A program made the translations under genes and the position numbers. From contig NZ_CAKZMJ010000058.1 in assembly GCF_937128415.1 (NCBI RefSeq), positions 1 through 35,147 of the forward strand: DNA of 35,147 nt, in the 5' to 3' direction. Source of the DNA: an uncultured Caldilinea sp. GTDB taxonomy: Bacteria; Chloroflexota; Anaerolineae; Caldilineales; Caldilineaceae. The stretch's first letter is position 1; each line of letters begins with the position of its first letter. The notes under the pieces are model-generated. The model did no database searches. It had not been told where the DNA came from and was given only the letters and a program-made list of their open reading frames with translations. This document shows positions 1 through 13,212 of the stretch, one piece after another.

Positions 1-31
1 TGACAGAACAATGCTATATCTTGTACATCGA

Positions 32-59
32 AATCACAAACTCTGCAAAGTCTGTGATT
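32..59 (-). terminator. Hairpin downstream of the lipoprotein gene
   Basis: Inverted repeat with 11-nt arms (32-42 and 49-59) and a 6-nt loop, 35 nt past the stop of the minus-strand lipoprotein gene. All 11 positions pair only in minus-strand RNA, where the odd position is G-U; in plus-strand RNA it is an A-C mismatch. That favours a 3' hairpin for the minus-strand gene. No clear U-tract follows, so it may be an RNA-stabilising structure rather than an intrinsic terminator. Confidence 0.5.
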
Positions 60-93
60 ATTTTCACACATCCAGACGTAGACGCAAACAAGT

Positions 94-1422
<1,329 letters not shown>

Positions 1423-1556
1423 GAAGTTACAATAACATTATCTGTGGATTGGCTCAAATTAAAACATCGTTTAACATCAACGAAGCGGCGATCGGATTCG
1501 TTCCCGAGGCTGCAGCGCATGGATCTCGGAGAATTGTTTTGTGGAAAGGAGGCGTT

Positions 1557-1826
1557 ATGGAGAAGTTCGATCTCAGCATCGAATATTGTGTGATGTGAAA
1601 CTACACCCCTCGAGCCCTCAGTTTGACGGGCGAACTCTTGAATCTGTTTACTCCTTACATCCGCACGCTGACGCTGATTCCCTCCGGCGGCGGGCGCTTC
1701 GAGGTGCTTGCCGGTGACGCTGTAATTTACAGTAAGAAGGCGACGGGTCGCCATGCCGAACCCGGCGAAATTGCGCGTCTGTTGCAAGAGAAACTGGGCG
1801 TGCGTCCCATGCCGCTCGAAGGGTAA
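1557..1826 (+). CDS. SelW/Rdx-family selenoprotein with UGA-encoded Sec
   Basis: 89 aa if the in-frame TGA at 1596-1598 is read as selenocysteine. The start ATG at 1557 follows a strong Shine-Dalgarno (AAAGGAGG, 1545-1552). The N-terminus reads MEKFDLSIEYCVMU followed by NYTPRAL, which is the CxxU redox motif of the SelT/SelW/SelH (Rdx) family: Cys11, Sec14. The downstream part has the family signature GRFEVLAGDAVIYSKKATG with GRHAEP after it. The family is thioredoxin-like and thought to act in thiol redox chemistry; the bacterial partner is not established. A conventional call would begin at the TTG at 1623 and lose the active site. A nonsense mutation of a CxxC form is the alternative, but the UGA at exactly the Sec position, the ribosome site and the hairpin at 1614-1631 argue against it. 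Confidence 0.88.
1614..1631 (+). promoter_or_regulatory. Candidate bacterial SECIS hairpin
   Basis: Just inside the coding sequence after the UGA: arm GCCCTCA (1614-1620), apical GTT (1621-1623), arm TGA-C-GGGC (1624-1631) with one bulged C. The stem has 7 pairs. The apical G (1621) is 23 nt after the UGA, inside the 16-37 nt window known for bacterial SECIS elements, and the loop begins GU as in the SelB-bound E. coli fdhF element. The fold was made by eye. Confidence 0.7.
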
Positions 1827-1848
1827 GATGGCCTGGAGTCTTTGCATG

Positions 1849-1893
1849 GAGTTGCAAGGGGCGCCGGTGCACTGCGCGCCCCTCTGCAAACTC
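1849..1893. terminator. Long hairpin between convergent selW-like and nif3 genes
   Basis: Perfect 8-bp core AGGGGCGC (1857-1864) / GCGCCCCT (1876-1883) with an 11-nt loop, extended by an outer GAGTTGCA / TGCAAACTC stem with small bulges. It sits in the 83-bp gap between the stops of two convergent genes and can fold on either strand. There is no strong U-tract. Confidence 0.5.
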
Positions 1894-1909
1894 ACTGCAA
1901 ACGCGGTCA

Positions 1910-2662
1910 TTACAGCCCTGTGGGCAGATCGACGAACTCAAACTCCAGGTCGAATTTTTCCTGCAGATGTTGACCGAGCGCCTGCACGCCGACGGTTTCC
2001 GTTGTGTAGTGTCCGCCGTAGATCACGTTGATTCCGGCGTTTTGAGCTGCGTAATACTCGGCGTGTGAGGTCTCCCCCGTGAGAAACGTATCGCAGCCCA
2101 GCGCGGCGGCGGCTGGGATTTCGCGAGCGCCTGCACCGCTGAGGATACCGATTTTATGGCTGATGCGCGGCCCATACGCCTGCACCAGACGCACAGGCCC
2201 CACGTTCTGCTCGAAGCGATCCACCAGATAATCGAATTTGACGCCATCGGGCGCCACGGCGATGACGCCGATCGGCGCGCCGTTGACCGGAGCGAACATG
2301 CCTTCGACCGTCAACCCCAGTCGCCTCGCCAGTTCGGCGTTGTTGCCGACGACCGGATGGGCGTCGAGCGCCAGATGGGCTGCATACAGGTTGAGACCGG
2401 CGACAAGATACGCGCGCACCAACGTTGCGAAATTGCCCACGAGGCGCTGCGCCGCTCCCCAAAAGACGCCATGATGCACGAGCAAGAGATCGGCGCCGCG
2501 ACTCAACGCCGCTTCCACGCAGGGCATTTGAGCGTCAACCGTCCCGACAATTTTGCGCACCTCGCCGCGCCCTTCGATTTGCAGCCCTTGAGGGCCGTAA
2601 TCTTTGAAATCGTGGATGCGAAGATAGTCGTCCAGATAACTCACCAGCTCAGCTCTCTGCAT
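1910..2662 (-). CDS. Nif3-like dinuclear metal centre protein
   Basis: About 250 aa, the usual length for the Nif3/YbgI/YqfO core without an insert. Visible family features are YGPQGLQIEG near the N-terminus, the metal-binding VHHGVFWG, HLALDAHPVVGNN, and the C-terminal TGETSHAEYYAAQ followed by YGGHYTTETVG. These proteins form hexameric toroids with two metals per subunit; their physiological reaction is still debated, and a GTP cyclohydrolase-like role has been proposed. Start: two adjacent ATG codons (2665 and 2662) follow GAGGTG; the second has better spacing. The reading frame is open further upstream, but that would overlap the DUF951 gene, which ends at 2682. Probably co-transcribed with it. 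Confidence 0.85.
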   Translation of the reverse strand: MQRAELVSYLDDYLRIHDFKDYGPQGLQIEGRGEVRKIVGTVDAQMPCVEAALSRGADLLLVHHGVFWGAAQRLVGNFATLVRAYLVAGLNLYAAHLALDAHPVVGNNAELARRLGLTVEGMFAPVNGAPIGVIAVAPDGVKFDYLVDRFEQNVGPVRLVQAYGPRISHKIGILSGAGAREIPAAAALGCDTFLTGETSHAEYYAAQNAGINVIYGGHYTTETVGVQALGQHLQEKFDLEFEFVDLPTGL

Positions 2663-2681
2663 CATGCACCTCTGGGTGGGT

Positions 2682-2900
2682 TCACAGCTCTGAAGGTGGA
2701 GGCGCTCCCCGGCGGAGGAACCTCTTGACCCCGCGCGCAAAGTTCCGCCTGGGCAGAAGGACGCGACGGCCGCACGTCAGGCAGATCACGCCGATGTCTG
2801 CGCCGACGCGCACGACTTCCCATTGCTTGCCGCCGCAAGGATGCGGCTTGCGCATCTCCACCACGTCGCCGATATAGATCGGTGCAGAAATTTCGATCAT
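2682..2900 (-). CDS. DUF951 family protein
   Basis: 72 aa, small and basic. It matches the DUF951 pattern: a short beta-rich N-terminus, VVEMRKPHPCGGKQWEVVR, then VGADIGVICLTCGR and a basic LLPRRNF tail. The PCGG and CLTCGR cysteines could bind a metal. Function is unknown; in Firmicutes relatives often lie near chromosome-maintenance and translation genes (family knowledge). It lies 16-19 nt upstream of the nif3-like gene on the same strand, so the two probably form an operon. No strong Shine-Dalgarno is visible before the start. Confidence 0.8.
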   Translation of the reverse strand: MIEISAPIYIGDVVEMRKPHPCGGKQWEVVRVGADIGVICLTCGRRVLLPRRNFARGVKRFLRRGAPPPSEL

Positions 2901-2930
2901 GATCGCGGTGAATTCGTTGCTTGAGCGTGC

Positions 2931-3015
2931 TGCATATCACGAGCTGCATATTGCGTGTTGCGTAAGCGATCATTACGAATCACGCACCACGCAACACGCA
3001 CCACGCATCACGCAC
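2931..3015. repeat. Array of degenerate heptamer repeats with hairpin potential
   Basis: Reads as consecutive 7-nt units: TGCATAT CACGAGC, TGCATAT TGCGTGT, TGCGTAA GCGATCA, TTACGAA, one extra T, then five CACGCAN units (CACGCAC, CACGCAA, CACGCAC, CACGCAT, CACGCAC). The first half is roughly the reverse complement of the second: TGCGTGTTGCGT at 2952-2963 pairs with ACGCAACACGCA at 2989-3000, and CGTAA (2961-2965) with TTACG (2973-2977). It lies between the PIG-L gene (stop at 3047) and the DUF951 start. It resembles the short tandemly repeated heptamers known from cyanobacteria in form, not in sequence. Confidence 0.8.
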
Positions 3016-3046
3016 TACCCTTTCCCTGATAGCTGCAATCAAGCGG

Positions 3047-3895
3047 TCAAGGCAAGCCGGCAAAGAGATCGGTCTCTTTTCCCTCGACGCCTGGGAAGAC
3101 GCACGTGAACTGCTCGCGACTGGCGAGTTTCTGACGAATTTGCGCCGGCACGATCGCCAGCCAACCCGGTCCGCCTGCATACTGGCTGGCGTGCGCCTCG
3201 CTCGCCGCCTGTTTGATCGGCAACGAGTCGGTGATGTCAATTGTCGTCGTCACGGGAGTCGCCCACCGGCTGATCTCCACCAGGTTAATGTCGCGATTGC
3301 GTCCCACCGCCGTCGGGTCCTGGCCGGCCAGGCGCATCAGCGGAATGGCGACCTTGATCAGATGCTTGGGGAATGCGCTGTAGTACAGCTTTTGCGGTCG
3401 AATCGCTGTCCAATCGTCGGTGGACGCCCTGTTGCGCGCCAGGTAAAATGCAGTTGTGGTCGCCTCACAGATGCGGATGTGGTCGGGATGCCCATAGCCG
3501 CCGAACGGATCGTGGGTGACCACCACCGAAGGCGACAGTCGCTCGATATAGTCCAAAATTTCGCGAGCGACCTGTGCGATCGGTTGTTGCAGGAGCGCGT
3601 CGGGATGCTGATTCTCCGGCGAGCCGCGCATGCCGCTGTCGCGGTAACGGAGCGACCAGATGCTCTTCAATCCCAGGATGGTGGCGGCCCTCGCCAGTTC
3701 CGCCGAGCGAACTTGCGCCAGCGTATGATGGTTTTGCAGCCGTCCTTGATCGTCTACGGAGCCGGCGATGCCGTCCGTGGCGATAACGACGTGGACATCG
3801 ACGCCCAAGCGTGCATAATGCGCCAGCGTGCCGCCCGGCCCGAAGCTTTCGTCATCTGGATGCGCAAACACGCCAAGCAAAACTCTACGTTGCAT
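3047..3895 (-). CDS. PIG-L/LmbE-family deacetylase
   Basis: About 282 aa. The N-terminal VLLGVFAHPDDESFGPGG carries the AHPDDE zinc-binding motif, and THDPFGGYGHPDH carries the second HPDH metal ligand; both define the PIG-L/MshB/Mca family. Members remove N-acetyl groups from GlcNAc conjugates or cleave mycothiol-type amides, with a catalytic Asp in the first motif. The C-terminus (SEAHASQY) also fits MshB/Mca-like proteins. The substrate is not determined here. Starts at 3895 and 3901 are both close to an AGG ribosome site; 3895 has the better spacing (8 nt). Confidence 0.85.
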   Translation of the reverse strand: MQRRVLLGVFAHPDDESFGPGGTLAHYARLGVDVHVVIATDGIAGSVDDQGRLQNHHTLAQVRSAELARAATILGLKSIWSLRYRDSGMRGSPENQHPDALLQQPIAQVAREILDYIERLSPSVVVTHDPFGGYGHPDHIRICEATTTAFYLARNRASTDDWTAIRPQKLYYSAFPKHLIKVAIPLMRLAGQDPTAVGRNRDINLVEISRWATPVTTTIDITDSLPIKQAASEAHASQYAGGPGWLAIVPAQIRQKLASREQFTCVFPGVEGKETDLFAGLP

Positions 3896-4119
3896 AAACA
3901 TTACCTGTTGCTCGTTATTCTGCTCCGTATTGTCCCATGTACACCACATCCGGTCAAACTGAATAGGGTCAAACAGGCGGGAGGCGGACGCCCGGCGCCG
4001 GCTGCGGTGAAGAGGATCGCAAGCAGGGTTCCGTCAATGCACCTAGGTGTTGTCCGGCTGCGTTCATCGACAAAGGCCATGCAACATTCAGAAAAGCTGC
4101 GCAACATGAAAAAAATCGG

Positions 4120-4125
4120 TATAAT
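4120..4125 (+). promoter_or_regulatory. Consensus -10 (TATAAT) ahead of the PIN/TRAM gene
   Basis: A perfect TATAAT 69 nt before the chosen ATG at 4194, in an AT-rich patch of the intergenic region. No good -35 lies 16-18 nt upstream, so the promoter may be weak or activator dependent. It would drive the PIN/TRAM-cysS-rlmB-GNAT operon. Confidence 0.45.
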
Positions 4126-4193
4126 TACGGCGCAAGCGCAGTTGCATTTATCAGGAATTGTTGGGGAGTTATTCTGGACAGGAGTTATTGGAT

Positions 4194-5258
<1,065 letters not shown>

Positions 5259-5289
5259 CTTGTTCAATTTCTATCAATCGGTCACCGAA

Positions 5290-6714
<1,425 letters not shown>

Positions 6715-6718
<4 letters not shown>

Positions 6719-7482
6719 GCGAGCTGTTGTACGGCCGTCACGCCGTCCTGGAATGCTTGCGCGCCAATCGACGTCGCATCTTTCGCCTCTGGGTGGAAAG
6801 CAAACAGCCGGAGACGGCGCCGAAGGAAGGGCCGATTGCTCAGATCGTCGCCGAGGCCGAACGCCTCAAGATTCCTGTGCGCCTCATCAGCGGAGGCCTC
6901 TTCGACCGTCTGCGCAGCGAGCGCGTCAACGCCCAAGGCGTGGCGCTGGAGGTGGGCGAATATCCCTACGTGGAGGTGGAAGATTGTCTGCGTGCTGCCA
7001 AAGCGGCAAACGAGCCGCCGCTCTTGCTCATCCTGGACCATCTGCAAGACCCGCAGAACCTGGGGACGCTCATCCGCACCGCCGAAGCAGTGCGCGTTCA
7101 CGGCGTGATCATTCCCGAGCGGCGCGCAGCGCGCATCACCCCTGCGGTCAGCAACGCCAGCGCCGGCGCGGTCGAGCACCTGGCGGTGGCCCAGGTCGTC
7201 AATATCAATCGAGTCATTGAGGATCTGAAGAAGCGCAACGTCTGGGTCGTCGGGCTGGACAGCGACCCCTCGACGCCGCCGTTGGCTCAGGCCCGGCTGG
7301 ATGGAGCACTTGCGGTCGTGGTCGGCAACGAGGGGGAGGGGCTCAGCCGCCTGACGCGTGAAAAATGTGACTTCCTGGTGCGCCTGCCGATGTGGGGCCG
7401 CGTCGAGAGCTTGAACGCCGCCGTGGCCGGCAGCATCGTGCTGTATGCAGCGCGACAGGCGCGAGCCGGTTCTTCCTCTTGA
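6715..7482 (+). CDS. rlmB: SpoU/TrmH-family 23S rRNA 2'-O-methyltransferase (RlmB-like)
   Basis: 255 aa. An N-terminal substrate-binding domain (MSELLYGRHAVLECL) is followed by the knotted SPOUT domain with its three signatures: LDHLQDPQNLGTLIRTAEA (motif 1), VVVGNEGEGLSRL (motif 2) and LPMWGRVESLNAAVAGSI (motif 3, canonical IPM..ESLNVSVA). RlmB methylates the ribose of a 23S rRNA guanosine (G2251 in E. coli) using S-adenosylmethionine; the exact target here is inferred from family and context. The start ATG overlaps the cysS stop as ATGA. A longer reading from 6619 would lie inside cysS and is not needed. Confidence 0.92.
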
Positions 7483-7495
7483 TGGGGCTTGAGCC

Positions 7496-8794
7496 ATGGA
7501 AGCAGACGCAGCTCTTCATACAGAAGTCCGGCCAACCTCCACCGATGTTGCTGTGACGCTGTTGGACGCCTCGCATCCTCGCTGGGCGTATGAGCTGGAG
7601 CGGGCAGGCATCCTGCTGGGATTGAGCGCCAACCCGGCGCTCTTTCCTTATCATTTTCTGTACGTCACCTTAAGCAAAATCGGCGGCAAATTGGCGATCT
7701 TCCGCCGCGGCGCTGCGACGGTGGGGGTGGGCTTTCTCTTCCCGCGCCGCCTGAGCCGCAACGGCGACCGCGTCCACAGGACCTACACGCTCCGCTTTCA
7801 CTCGGTTTGCGAAGGCGCGGTCGATGCTCACGCCATGGTGGCGGCCTGCCGACGCGTTTTGCCCGATGCGTCGATCGTTTTCTACGACCCGACGGGAGGG
7901 CTCTCCTACTATCGCACTTCCGTCTCCTACGGCATGGTCGAGATCGGCCGCCCCGATGAGTTTGAGGCGGCCGAAAGCCGGGCGATTCAGCAGCGGGTCT
8001 GGGGCGCTGCGGTTGAGTTTCTCTACCCCGGCGATATTCACTCCTCTGAATTCGGCGCAGGCACATCCCTGGTCGCCCGCGTCGACGGCAAGACGGCGGG
8101 GTTCCTGTTTGGGTTCTATTCCTTCGGAGGCGTCCCTTTGCCGGCGGATTGGGAAGAGCGTTTCAACGGCGCGTTTCGCATCGAGTCGCAGACGCTTGGG
8201 GTGTTGCCGGAATATCGAGGGCTGCGCATTGCCAATCTGCTGAAAAAACAGCAGGCTGAACTGGCCTGGCGCGAGGGCGTCGGCGTCGTCTCCTGGACGG
8301 CGGACCCGTTGCAGTATCCGAATGCGGCGCTCAATTTCGGCCTGCTCAAGGCGGTGGCCTTTCATTTTACGCCGAACCTCTATCCCTTCCGCAACGAGCT
8401 GAATCGGATTCACGCCTCGCGCTTTGCGTTGATCTGGCTGGTGGGCAGCAAGCGCGTGCGCGAGGTGGCGCCGTTGGGCGCGCGCGCCGAAATCTTCGAC
8501 CTGAGCCATCGATTGCGCATCCCGCGCGTCAACGATGGCTGCCGCACTGCGCGCTTCGACCTCGACGATGAAATCATCGCCATCGAAATTCCCGCAGATT
8601 GGACCGCTCTGCAAGCCGGCGATCCCGTCCAGGCGCAAGAATGGCGCTTGTTGACGGACGAAATTTTCGGCGCCTATATCGGCCTGCAAGAAGGGCGCTA
8701 CACGGTGACCGGCGTGGGCACGGCGGGAGAGCGCCGCTTCCTGATCGCAGAGCGGAGCGGAGAGTCGCTGTGGCGAAGGCTGGGGGAGGAATGA
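7496..8794 (+). CDS. GNAT-superfamily acetyltransferase-like protein (COG3375 type)
   Basis: 432 aa. The centre contains a GNAT acetyl-CoA signature: ESQTLGVLPEYRGLRIANLL (beta4 and the Q/RxxGxG/A-like loop), then KKQQAELAWREGV. A conserved segment with SWTADPLQYPNAALNFG follows, then LNRIHASRFALIWLVGSKRV, typical of the predicted acetyltransferases grouped as COG3375. The C-terminal ~100 residues form an additional domain. The substrate is unknown. It starts 13 nt after rlmB, so it is the last gene of the operon, and is followed by the RHS fragment. Confidence 0.75.
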   Translation: MEADAALHTEVRPTSTDVAVTLLDASHPRWAYELERAGILLGLSANPALFPYHFLYVTLSKIGGKLAIFRRGAATVGVGFLFPRRLSRNGDRVHRTYTLRFHSVCEGAVDAHAMVAACRRVLPDASIVFYDPTGGLSYYRTSVSYGMVEIGRPDEFEAAESRAIQQRVWGAAVEFLYPGDIHSSEFGAGTSLVARVDGKTAGFLFGFYSFGGVPLPADWEERFNGAFRIESQTLGVLPEYRGLRIANLLKKQQAELAWREGVGVVSWTADPLQYPNAALNFGLLKAVAFHFTPNLYPFRNELNRIHASRFALIWLVGSKRVREVAPLGARAEIFDLSHRLRIPRVNDGCRTARFDLDDEIIAIEIPADWTALQAGDPVQAQEWRLLTDEIFGAYIGLQEGRYTVTGVGTAGERRFLIAERSGESLWRRLGEE

Positions 8795-8810
8795 TGGCGC
8801 AGGGGTGAGC

Positions 8811-8957
8811 CGCACGTCCGGCGGGCAGACGCTGAGCTTTGTCTACGACGCCGAGAACCGGCTGGTGGGGGGTGAGCGGGGCGGCGAGCGCCGGCTTCGT
8901 CTACGACGGCGACGGCCGGCGGGTCAAGGGGACGGTCAACGGCGTGACGAGCTACAG
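8811..8957 (+). pseudogene. RHS/YD-repeat protein fragment with frameshift
   Basis: Reading from 8815 gives SRTSGGQTLSFVYDAENRLV; after a G-run at 8867-8872 the match continues one frame over as VSGAASAGFVYDGDGRRVKG then TVNGVTSYR. Both are standard YD repeats (YDAENRL, YDGDGRR) of RHS-type surface or toxin proteins. Five Gs instead of six would restore LVGVSGAAS, so a one-base homopolymer insertion broke the frame. There is no start, no upstream body and no toxin tip; the match ends about 35 nt before the promoter at 8991. This is a relic of a larger gene. Confidence 0.8.
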
Positions 8958-8990
8958 GATGATCTTTTTCGTTTTCCCACTTTTTCGGGG

Positions 8991-9019
8991 TTGACACAAC
9001 ACGCCAGACAGTCTACAAT
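8991..9019 (+). promoter_or_regulatory. Strong sigma-70 promoter for the RRM gene
   Basis: Perfect -35 TTGACA (8991-8996), 17-nt spacer, -10 TACAAT (9014-9019). This is the best promoter match in the window. Transcription would start near 9026, about 310 nt upstream of the RRM protein start codon. Confidence 0.8.
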
Positions 9020-9025
9020 CGGAGA

Positions 9026-9652
<627 letters not shown>

Positions 9653-9686
9653 ATCGCAAGACATCACAGACGCACACCTCGCCAGG

Positions 9687-9726
9687 CATCTTCTGGGAAG
9701 CTCAAGGCTTCCCAGAAGATGTTTTT
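9687..9726 (+). terminator. Rho-independent terminator of the RRM gene
   Basis: Perfect 15-bp stem (9687-9701 / 9707-9721), loop TCAAG, followed by TTTTT. It lies 34 nt after the stop and faces the convergent MFS gene; the U-tract is on the plus strand only. Confidence 0.95.
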
Positions 9727-9758
9727 GCGCCTTTTCACGCAGAAGCGCTTTAGAACTC

Positions 9759-11231
<1,473 letters not shown>

Positions 11232-11307
11232 CGTGGAGCCTCGGTTTCGTCGGGTGAGAACTTAAATGGGCAACGTTGTGGGTGCTTGCAGCGATAGATG
11301 TTTGTTC

Positions 11308-12870
11308 TCATGGCAGGGGAGAGAGGCGCTCCGTCGGGCGTTGACAATAGGCGTTGCGAAGAGCGCTTTTTTGCACCTTCCCCAGCGCATTGCGCGGCAG
11401 GTCGGTGGTAAAGAAGACGCGCCTGGGCGTCTTGTAGGGAGCCAGGCGTTCACGGCAAAACTGCATGATCTCCTCTGGGCTGGCCTGTGCGCCCGCGCGC
11501 AGCACGACGACGGCGGTCACCTGCTCCCCCCATTCCACGTCCGGGCAGCCGATCACGGCGCTGGTCTCTACAGCAGGATGCTCGTTCAGCACAAGCTCCA
11601 CCTCAGAAGGATAGACGTTGTAGCCGCCGCTGATGATCAAGTCTTTGGAGCGCCCTTTAAGCGTGAAATAGCCGTCGGGCTGGCGCAGACCCAGATCGCC
11701 GGTGCGCAGCCAGCCGTCCGGGGTGAAAGCTGCAGCAGTCTTCTCGGGTTGGCGCCAGTAGCCTTTGCAGACGTTGTCGCCGCGCACCTGCACCTCGCCG
11801 ACCTGGCCGTCAGGAAGAGGGGCGCCGCTCTCAGGATCGACGATGCGCACCTCGACGCCGGGCAACGGCAATCCCACGGAGCCGACGCGGCGCTCGCCAT
11901 GCAAGGGGTTGGAGAGAATCATGCCCGCCTCGGACATGCCGTAGCGTTCGAGCAGCTGCACGCCGAACTGCTCCTCAAAGCGATGGAAGAGCTCTTCAGG
12001 CAGCCGGTCGGAGCCAGAGGTGACAAGACGCATATGCCGCAGCGAGTATCGTTCCGCGCCGGGCGCCTCCACCAATCGACGGTGGATGGTCGGCACGCCC
12101 ATGAAGACCGTGCAGGGCCTCTGCACCAAAAGCTCCAACGTTTGCAGCGGCTCAAAGCGCGTCAACAGCACGATGGTCGCGCCGGCGTTGAGTGCGCCGT
12201 GCAGGGCGACGATCAGGCCATGCACATGAAAAAGCGGCAGCACATGCAGCAACACGTCGTCGCTCCGCCATCCCCACGCCTCATGCAGGCTGTTGAGATT
12301 GGCGGTGAGATTGCGATGCGTCAGCTCCGCGCCTTTGGGCCGACCGGTCGTGCCGCTGGTGTAGATCATCAGGCAGGTGGCGTCGGGATCGTCGGGCAAC
12401 GGAATGGCGGCTGCATCAGCCTCGGCGAACGGTGCAAGCAGGCGCTCGAAAGCGCTCTGCGTCTTTCCTTCCAGCCCGATCACCTCATGCACGCAGGGCG
12501 CCTGTATGGAGAGCTCCTGCATTGCGCTTTGAGGAAGAACATCCGTAAAAAAAAGCCGCGCCTCTGCATCCTGGAGAAAATAGAGCAGCTCACTCGGCGT
12601 GTAGGCGGTGTTGAGAGGAAGCGAGATGGCGCCCAGCCGCATTGCCGCCAGATGCAGACAGATGAAAGGCAACCCTTTCCCAAGCTGGATGGCGACGCGG
12701 TCGCCGGGTTGCACGCCCTTCTGTCGCAACATCGCCATCGTGCGCAACACCATCGCTTCCAGTTCGCCATAACGCACAACTTGAGGCGGCGCTGTCGGAT
12801 CGTCGATGCGCTCGAGGGCGATTCGTTCCGGCTGGGAAAGACAAAGGGAGCGAAGGGTCTCTAGAAACAT
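11308..12870 (-). CDS. AMP-forming acyl-CoA synthetase
   Basis: 520 aa, a complete ANL-superfamily adenylating enzyme. P-loop LMIYTSGTTGRPKG (167-180), then ERYGMSEAG, DGWLRTGDLG, GRSKDLIISGGYNVYPSEVE and the C-terminal LPRNALGKVQK with catalytic Lys498. It activates a carboxylic acid as acyl-AMP and then forms the CoA thioester. The motifs resemble medium/long-chain and malonyl-CoA ligases; chain length cannot be set by eye. With the acyl-CoA dehydrogenase at 15397 it suggests fatty-acid oxidation capacity. A palindrome (12907-12925) lies about 40 nt upstream. Confidence 0.9.
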   Translation of the reverse strand: MFLETLRSLCLSQPERIALERIDDPTAPPQVVRYGELEAMVLRTMAMLRQKGVQPGDRVAIQLGKGLPFICLHLAAMRLGAISLPLNTAYTPSELLYFLQDAEARLFFTDVLPQSAMQELSIQAPCVHEVIGLEGKTQSAFERLLAPFAEADAAAIPLPDDPDATCLMIYTSGTTGRPKGAELTHRNLTANLNSLHEAWGWRSDDVLLHVLPLFHVHGLIVALHGALNAGATIVLLTRFEPLQTLELLVQRPCTVFMGVPTIHRRLVEAPGAERYSLRHMRLVTSGSDRLPEELFHRFEEQFGVQLLERYGMSEAGMILSNPLHGERRVGSVGLPLPGVEVRIVDPESGAPLPDGQVGEVQVRGDNVCKGYWRQPEKTAAAFTPDGWLRTGDLGLRQPDGYFTLKGRSKDLIISGGYNVYPSEVELVLNEHPAVETSAVIGCPDVEWGEQVTAVVVLRAGAQASPEEIMQFCRERLAPYKTPRRVFFTTDLPRNALGKVQKSALRNAYCQRPTERLSPLP

Positions 12871-12906
12871 GGTTCGACGAATCTCAGATCACTTTTCTTA
12901 CAACGC

Positions 12907-12925
12907 ATGCAAACATTGGTTGCAT
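12907..12925. promoter_or_regulatory. Inverted repeat ATGCAA-N7-TTGCAT, possible operator
   Basis: A perfect 6-bp inverted repeat with 7-nt spacing, 37 nt upstream of the acyl-CoA ligase start. Size and symmetry fit a dimeric repressor site. No regulator is adjacent, so the role is inferred. The rest of the gap to 13028 is AT-rich with no further gene. Confidence 0.35.
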
Positions 12926-13028
12926 CACGAGCATCTTGCATAATCTTTCATGCTATACCTGTTTTCTCCACATGGCAAAAACGTCGTGAAAGGTGGAAGG
13001 AATAAAGCGGAACCGAATTGCGCTTCAT

Positions 13029-13057
13029 TTGACAGCGACGCCCGACATGACTATACT
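13029..13057 (+). promoter_or_regulatory. Promoter of tRNA-Gly
   Basis: -35 TTGACA (13029-13034), 17-nt spacer, -10 TATACT (13052-13057), ending 13 nt before the tRNA. Confidence 0.85.
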
Positions 13058-13069
13058 TTTATTTGAATC

Positions 13070-13149
<80 letters not shown>

Positions 13150-13169
13150 GATAGTGATATGCACTGTGG

Positions 13170-13199
13170 GCGCCTGGGTTGCCAGGCGCTTTGCTTTTT
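13170..13199 (+). terminator. Terminator after tRNA-Gly
   Basis: Perfect 8-bp stem GCGCCTGG / CCAGGCGC (13170-13177 / 13182-13189), loop GTTG, then TTTGCTTTTT. It lies over the ATG that would give the longest form of the next ORF, which supports the later GTG start at 13213. Confidence 0.88.
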
Positions 13200-13212
13200 A
13201 GGGGTGTTCGCT

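Noticed and set aside
2931..3015. CRISPR array
   Set aside because: Units are 7 nt with no spacers and there are no cas genes.
7287..7535. Minus-strand ORF over the rlmB/GNAT junction
   Set aside because: Shadow ORF with no conserved motif, lying over two confident genes.
8867..8872. Programmed frameshift at the G-run in the YD fragment
   Set aside because: The fragment lacks a start and most of the protein, so decay is a simpler explanation than recoding.
11266..12864. Plus-strand ORF of 532 codons opposite the acyl-CoA ligase
   Set aside because: Antisense shadow; the minus strand has all ANL-family motifs.
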